Assembly: GCA_023424865.1 (NCBI GenBank)
Contig: JAFADM010000305.1
Span: forward strand, 1-17,413
Reading direction: 5' to 3'
Origin: Bacillota bacterium
GTDB lineage: Bacteria > Bacillota_A > Clostridia > DSM-8532
Length of the DNA: 17,413 nucleotides
The position numbers and the translations under genes were made by a program. The first letter of the stretch is position 1. Each line of letters opens with the position of its first letter. This document shows positions 14,183-17,413 of this stretch, in pieces. Below the pieces are notes generated by a model, which was given only the letters and a program-made list of their open reading frames with translations, searched no databases and had not been told where the DNA came from.

Positions 14183-14935
14183 TTAAATCGTATAGTTCCA
14201 ATCGTCCACAACCCGTTTCAAAAACTGCCGGGTACGCTCCTTTTTGGCATGGACAAAGAGATCATCCGGAGTACCCTCCTCCACCACCATGCCGTCGTCC
14301 ATGAAAATCACACGATGGGCTATCTTTCGTACAAAGTTCATTTCATGAGACACAATGAGCATGGTCTGCCCCTCATCGGCCAATTGCTTTATAACAGCCA
14401 GCACTTCCCCCACCAGCTCGGGATCAAGGGCGGAGGTAGGCTCGTCGAAGAGAATGATTTCAGGCTCCAGAGCCATGGCTCTGGCAATGCCCACCCGTTG
14501 CTGCTGTCCTCCTGAAAGCTCGCTGGGATAAGCGTTGAGACGTTCTCCCAGGCCAACCTTGTTAAGCGCGTGAACGGCTGTTTCATGGGCCAGGTCCTTT
14601 GGGATCTTTCGTGCTACAACAAGGCCCGCCGTCACATTTTTTAAAGCCGTCATGTTCTTAAACAAATTGTATTGCTGAAAAACCATGGCTGTTTTACGGC
14701 GAAGAGACAAGGTGTCGTGACGGGTCATATATCCCAAATGCACGGTTTTGCCGTCCAGGGTAAGGGTGCCCTTATCCGCCCGCTCAAGAAAATTAATACA
14801 GCGCAGAAGAGTGGTTTTGCCTGAGCCAGAAGGACCTATAACAGCAACCACCTCTCCGCTTGCGATGCTCAGGTCAATACCCTTTAAAACATGGCTTTTT
14901 CCAAAGGCTTTATGTATATTCCTAATTTCAATCAA
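14183..14935 (-). CDS. polar amino-acid ABC transporter ATPase (cystine type)
   Basis: This 250-residue ATPase contains every core motif: Walker A GPSGSGKT (34-41), Q-loop FQQYN (86-90), signature LSGGQQQR (140-147), Walker B ILFDE (161-165), D-loop SALD (168-171) and switch His197 in VSHEM. The sequence [16 protein letters not shown] is typical of the GlnQ/TcyN amino-acid class. It acts as a homodimer on the cytosolic face and drives the two permeases encoded just upstream. The start is TTG 14935, which follows the permease stop TGA with no gap and in the same frame. AAAGGAGG lies 10 bases before it, inside the last permease codons, so translation is probably coupled. The C-S lyase follows about 87 bases later, with no clear terminator between. 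Confidence 0.93.
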   Translation of the reverse strand: MIEIRNIHKAFGKSHVLKGIDLSIASGEVVAVIGPSGSGKTTLLRCINFLERADKGTLTLDGKTVHLGYMTRHDTLSLRRKTAMVFQQYNLFKNMTALKNVTAGLVVARKIPKDLAHETAVHALNKVGLGERLNAYPSELSGGQQQRVGIARAMALEPEIILFDEPTSALDPELVGEVLAVIKQLADEGQTMLIVSHEMNFVRKIAHRVIFMDDGMVVEEGTPDDLFVHAKKERTRQFLKRVVDDWNYTI

Positions 14936-15634
14936 TCAGGTGACACCTCCTTTTAAGTGGGAACGTACCTGTTTTTCTGCCTGGCGGGTCAACTGCTCCA
15001 CCAGAAGGGTGAGAAGCCAGTAAATAACCGCTACGGCGCAATAGGCCTCCAGGTAACGGTAATTGCCGGCGGTTTTCATGGAGGTGCCCTGAATCATCTC
15101 AATGATACCCATGAGATAGGCAGCCGATGAGCCTTTAATAATACCGATAAAGGCGGAGCCAAGTATGGGAATGGCCACGGGCAGGCTCTGGGGCAGCACC
15201 ACATGACGTATGGACTGAATTCGGGTCATGCCTATCGAGTAGCTGGCCTCATACTGCCCCGCTTCCACCGACAGAAGGGCGGTACGGATCCCTTCGGACA
15301 GAAAGCCTGCCGAATTGAAGGTAAAGGCAATGAGCACAACCGCCATTTTACTGATTTGGGATAAATCCCAGTGAAGGGCCTCATAAACACCCCGTACGGC
15401 ATAGTAAAAGAGAAACATTTGCAGAAGCATAGGCACTGAACGAAAAATAACAACATAGGCCTGAGCCATATTCCTAAGCCAGGGCACACGGTAAATTCGG
15501 GCAAGAGCAAGGCCCGTACCCAACAGCATTCCCCACAGGAGTGGGAGGATGCTTAATAGAGCCACTACCGGGATATAGGATAGGGCAACCGTAAGCTCAT
15601 ATAGAAAAAAGGAAGGGCTGAACGAAATTCCCAT
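14936..15634 (-). CDS. polar amino-acid ABC transporter permease
   Basis: This is a 232-residue membrane protein of the His/Glu/Gln/Arg-type permease family. The loop EASYSIGMTRIQSIRHVVLP, followed by Q, is the EAA-type ATPase-docking motif of this class. Hydrophobic segments at the N-terminus (about 16-40) and across the last third complete a small permease core of four to five passes. ATG 15634 is 5 bases from the previous permease's stop, with AAAGGAGG 9 bases before it, inside the end of that gene. It forms a heterodimer with that permease, resembling TcyL/TcyM of Bacillus cystine importers. Its stop TGA is followed immediately and in frame by the ATPase start TTG. Confidence 0.93.
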   Translation of the reverse strand: MGISFSPSFFLYELTVALSYIPVVALLSILPLLWGMLLGTGLALARIYRVPWLRNMAQAYVVIFRSVPMLLQMFLFYYAVRGVYEALHWDLSQISKMAVVLIAFTFNSAGFLSEGIRTALLSVEAGQYEASYSIGMTRIQSIRHVVLPQSLPVAIPILGSAFIGIIKGSSAAYLMGIIEMIQGTSMKTAGNYRYLEAYCAVAVIYWLLTLLVEQLTRQAEKQVRSHLKGGVT

Positions 15635-15639
15635 AGGCC

Positions 15640-16350
15640 TTATCCTCCTTTTGCCAGCGCGGTTCCCCGGCTGAGCCTCCGGTTAAGCCTTCCAAAGCTC
15701 CATTCAAGGAGCAGGCACAAGCCAAAAAAGACTATGGCGGCACAGACATAGCCCTCAAGATACCGGAAGGTGAGAGCTGCGTTGGCAGCCGCCATGCCCA
15801 TAATATCAAGTACTCCGGCGGCGCTGTAGGCCAGGGAGGTATCTTTTAAAAGGCTCGACATGCTGTTGGCCACCGCAGGCAGCGCAATACGCACTGCCTG
15901 GGGAAAAACCACATGGATAAAGGACTGAAAGCCTGTCATTCCAACAGCGTAGGCGGCCTCGCTCTGCCCGGCCTCCACACCCGAAACCGAGGAGCGAAAG
16001 ATTTCCGATAAAAAGGCGGCGCTGTTAAGTGCGTAAGCCATAACCACAAACACCACCGGCGGCCACAGCCTACGCACATTAATGCCGGTAATACGCCAGA
16101 TAAACCCGGGCAGGACCAGATTGCAGATTAAAAGCTGAATAAGGATGGGTGTTCCCCGTACAAAGGAGACGTATAGGGAAGCCAGCTCCTTTGCCACAGG
16201 GACACGGTAAAGCCTTACAGCCGCCAGAATTACCGCCAGGACAATGCCAAGGGCGAAAGCCGACAGCGTAATAAGGAGGGTCATGGGGATGCTCCCCACT
16301 ATTCGGGGAAAAACCGTTAAAAATGCATTCCAGCTAAAAAACCTAGCCAT
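15640..16350 (-). CDS. polar amino-acid ABC transporter permease
   Basis: This is a 236-residue membrane protein, paralogous to the following permease. It carries the motif EAAYAVGMTGFQSFIHVVFP, then Q, the docking loop of amino-acid-type permeases. The N-terminal FPRIVGSIPMTLLITL segment leads into the first membrane pass, and FVRGTPILIQLL is typical of the family. ATG 16350 has AAGGG 10 bases upstream. The 56-base gap after the receptor gene contains a weak hairpin. Order and family match tcyK-tcyL-tcyM-tcyN-like operons; cystine is the favoured substrate, but specificity cannot be read from the permease. Confidence 0.92.
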   Translation of the reverse strand: MARFFSWNAFLTVFPRIVGSIPMTLLITLSAFALGIVLAVILAAVRLYRVPVAKELASLYVSFVRGTPILIQLLICNLVLPGFIWRITGINVRRLWPPVVFVVMAYALNSAAFLSEIFRSSVSGVEAGQSEAAYAVGMTGFQSFIHVVFPQAVRIALPAVANSMSSLLKDTSLAYSAAGVLDIMGMAAANAALTFRYLEGYVCAAIVFFGLCLLLEWSFGRLNRRLSRGTALAKGG

Positions 16351-16373
16351 TGGATTTTATCCCTTCATGAAAA

Positions 16374-16403
16374 TCAGGACAGGGGATGGGGCTGGAAACC
16401 TGA
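16374..16403 (-). promoter_or_regulatory. weak stem-loop between receptor and permease genes
   Basis: On the minus strand TCAGG (16403-16399) pairs with CCTGA (16378-16374) around a 20-base loop, followed by TTTTC. It could act as a partial attenuator or as mRNA protection that keeps receptor levels above permease levels. The stem is only 5 pairs. Confidence 0.3.
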
Positions 16404-16406
16404 GCT

Positions 16407-17213
16407 TTAATCCTGAGGGGTGTAATCGGCGCCCAGCCATTCAACGGAGAGCTTGGAAAGAGTACCGTCAGCCTTAAGATCAGCCAGCGCCTTGTCAAAT
16501 ACCTTTTGAAGCTCACTTCCGGTTTGCTTGTTGAAAAGGTAGAAGGTTTGGGAATCACTGACCGGCTCGCCTGTCGTTTTAATTTTTGCGTCGTATTCCT
16601 CCTGGTAGCGGGGCACATTTCGCTCTACACTAATAAAGGCATCACCCACACCGTTTTCAAGATCCTCAATCATAAGGGGTGTTGAATTGGAGAAGATAAT
16701 CTCAAAGGGCTTGCCATTCTCCTCGTTCCACTTGTTGGCAATGTAATAGGCATTATTGGTGGTGGAGGTGGAAATGAGCTTTTTCCCCTTCAGGTCTTCA
16801 AAAGACTGGATGCTGTCCTCCTCTTCACGAACCACCAGATAGAGCTCGTAGGTTGTATACCCTTCGGTTCCGTAGAGATACTTTTCATTGCGTTCCGTGT
16901 TGAATTCAAATTGATGAGCGGCCAAATCGATTTTTCCCGATTCAAGGGAAAGCAGGATATTGGCAAAGTCAAAAATCTGATAAGTGAGGCTGTAATCGGG
17001 AAGACGAGCGTCGATTTCATCCAAAACAGCCTTTTCAAACCCTGTCAGCTCGTTTTTTTCATTTAAAAAGCAGTAGGGGTTGTAGCTGGAGCCGGTACCC
17101 ACAATGACCTCCGTGACACCCTTCTGTGTGGAGCTGGCGCATCCGGCAAGGCCTGTTAGCGCAAGGGGCAGAGAAAGCAGCAGGACCGCAAAGGCTTTTT
17201 TATGGATTTTCAT
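16407..17213 (-). CDS. amino-acid ABC transporter receptor lipoprotein (cystine type)
   Basis: This 268-residue receptor has a lipoprotein signal with lipobox LAGC and Cys25 as the lipid site. The mature part is a bilobed family-3 receptor (SBP_bac_3): VGTGSSYNPYCFLNEKNELTGFEKAV at the start of lobe 1; FEFNTERNEKYLYGTEGY, the usual ligand-carboxylate segment; and LKGKKLISTSTTNNAY at the lobe 2 boundary. The HQFEFNTERNEKY pattern resembles TcyJ/TcyK-type cystine receptors. ATG 17213 has AAAAGGAGG 8 bases upstream. It is the first gene of the minus-strand operon, about 105 bases downstream of a strong predicted promoter. The following C-S lyase supports cystine, cystathionine or an S-alkyl cysteine as ligand; the exact one is uncertain. 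Confidence 0.92.
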   Translation of the reverse strand: MKIHKKAFAVLLLSLPLALTGLAGCASSTQKGVTEVIVGTGSSYNPYCFLNEKNELTGFEKAVLDEIDARLPDYSLTYQIFDFANILLSLESGKIDLAAHQFEFNTERNEKYLYGTEGYTTYELYLVVREEEDSIQSFEDLKGKKLISTSTTNNAYYIANKWNEENGKPFEIIFSNSTPLMIEDLENGVGDAFISVERNVPRYQEEYDAKIKTTGEPVSDSQTFYLFNKQTGSELQKVFDKALADLKADGTLSKLSVEWLGADYTPQD

Positions 17214-17279
17214 GCTTTATTCCTCCTTTTATAATGTGTCTGTCATTTTAAAAGCAATGAGAAAATGAAATGTCATAGC

Positions 17280-17317
17280 ATAATACATATTATTCATATA
17301 TGATTAACATGTTAATC
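17280..17317. promoter_or_regulatory. two palindromes in the operon leader, likely operators
   Basis: GATTAACATGTTAATC (17302-17317) is a perfect 16-base palindrome. It lies just downstream of the predicted transcription start (about 17319 on the minus strand). ATAATACATATTAT (17280-17293) is a second perfect inverted repeat with a 2-base centre. A repressor bound at the first would block the promoter. The regulator is unknown; the cysteine regulator CymR is a reasonable candidate to test. Confidence 0.6.
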
Positions 17318-17325
17318 TTTTGAAC

Positions 17326-17354
17326 AGTATAGCCGAAAAAAAAGTTTGTGTCAA
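17326..17354 (-). promoter_or_regulatory. sigma-A promoter of the amino-acid transport operon
   Basis: Read on the minus strand, a perfect -35 box TTGACA (17354-17349) and -10 box TATACT (17331-17326) are separated by 17 bases, including a run of eight T. It lies upstream of the receptor start, with about 105 bases of leader. No T-box or S-box motif is visible in that leader. Confidence 0.85.
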
Positions 17355-17370
17355 TAAATTGTGTCAATAA
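17346..17370. repeat. direct repeat of TTGTGTCAATAA at the -35 region
   Basis: TTGTGTCAATAA occurs at 17346-17357 and 17359-17370, with a 13-base period. The promoter-proximal copy contains the -35 box and the second provides a second TTGACA (17367-17362). It may be a regulator site or an alternative -35. Confidence 0.7.
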
Positions 17371-17394
17371 TAAGGATAAAAATGTTATAACTAT

Positions 17395-17413
17395 CTCAGA
17401 TTACCTCAGATTA
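17395..17413. repeat. CTCAGATTA direct repeat at window end
   Basis: CTCAGATTA occurs at 17395-17403 and again at 17405-17413, with a 10-base period, about 30-50 bases upstream of the -35 box. It ends exactly at the window edge, so more copies could follow. A one-helix-turn period suggests protein binding. Confidence 0.5.

Overview
The window reads as chromosomal DNA of a low- to mid-GC Bacillota, most likely a member of the Clostridia. The grounds are strong AGGAGG-type ribosome binding sites, sigma-A promoters with 17-base spacers, TTG/GTG starts, lipoprotein ABC receptors, an LplB/LplC-type sugar transporter with a membrane-bound AraC regulator, and an iron-sulfur flavoprotein-like reductase. 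I see no rRNA, tRNA, CRISPR array, transposase or phage gene.

Left part (1-3870): the 3' end of a zinc-ribbon/membrane protein gene runs into a 41-base tandem repeat that begins inside its last codons. Then comes a TetR-type regulator with a textbook promoter and a perfect 19-base palindrome at its predicted start site, directly followed (0 bases) by an Isf-like flavodoxin-fold reductase. Next is a MerR-type promoter (19-base spacer holding a perfect palindrome) with a GC-rich, base-paired leader ahead of a 364-residue protein of unknown function with a CCxCxxC cluster. Two terminator-like hairpins close that unit.

Middle part (3871-11921): an oligosaccharide ABC importer. One transcription unit holds two permeases and a large lipoprotein receptor and ends in an intrinsic terminator. 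A second unit holds a 768-residue membrane AraC regulator (YtdP-like architecture) and a second receptor, a near gap-free paralogue of the first. No ATPase is encoded here; this transporter class commonly borrows a shared MsmX-type ATPase from elsewhere. The regulator's promoter has two 11-base direct repeats 32 bases apart and a possible 10-codon leader ORF overlapping the regulator start as ATGA.

Right part (11935-17413, minus strand): a polar amino-acid ABC importer (receptor, two permeases, ATPase) followed by a MalY/PatB-type PLP C-S lyase. Gene order and families point to uptake of cystine or a related sulfur amino acid and its cleavage in the cytosol. A strong promoter with direct repeats and a palindrome precedes it, and a terminator whose loop contains the lyase stop codon ends it. 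Beyond that terminator lies an unrecognised secreted/membrane protein, convergent with the second sugar receptor with only 13 bases between stop codons.

The most interesting items are the orphan MerR-type promoter with its structured leader and unknown protein, the receptor-regulator-receptor layout, and the short upstream ORF coupled to the regulator. No wholly new system can be claimed from sequence alone.
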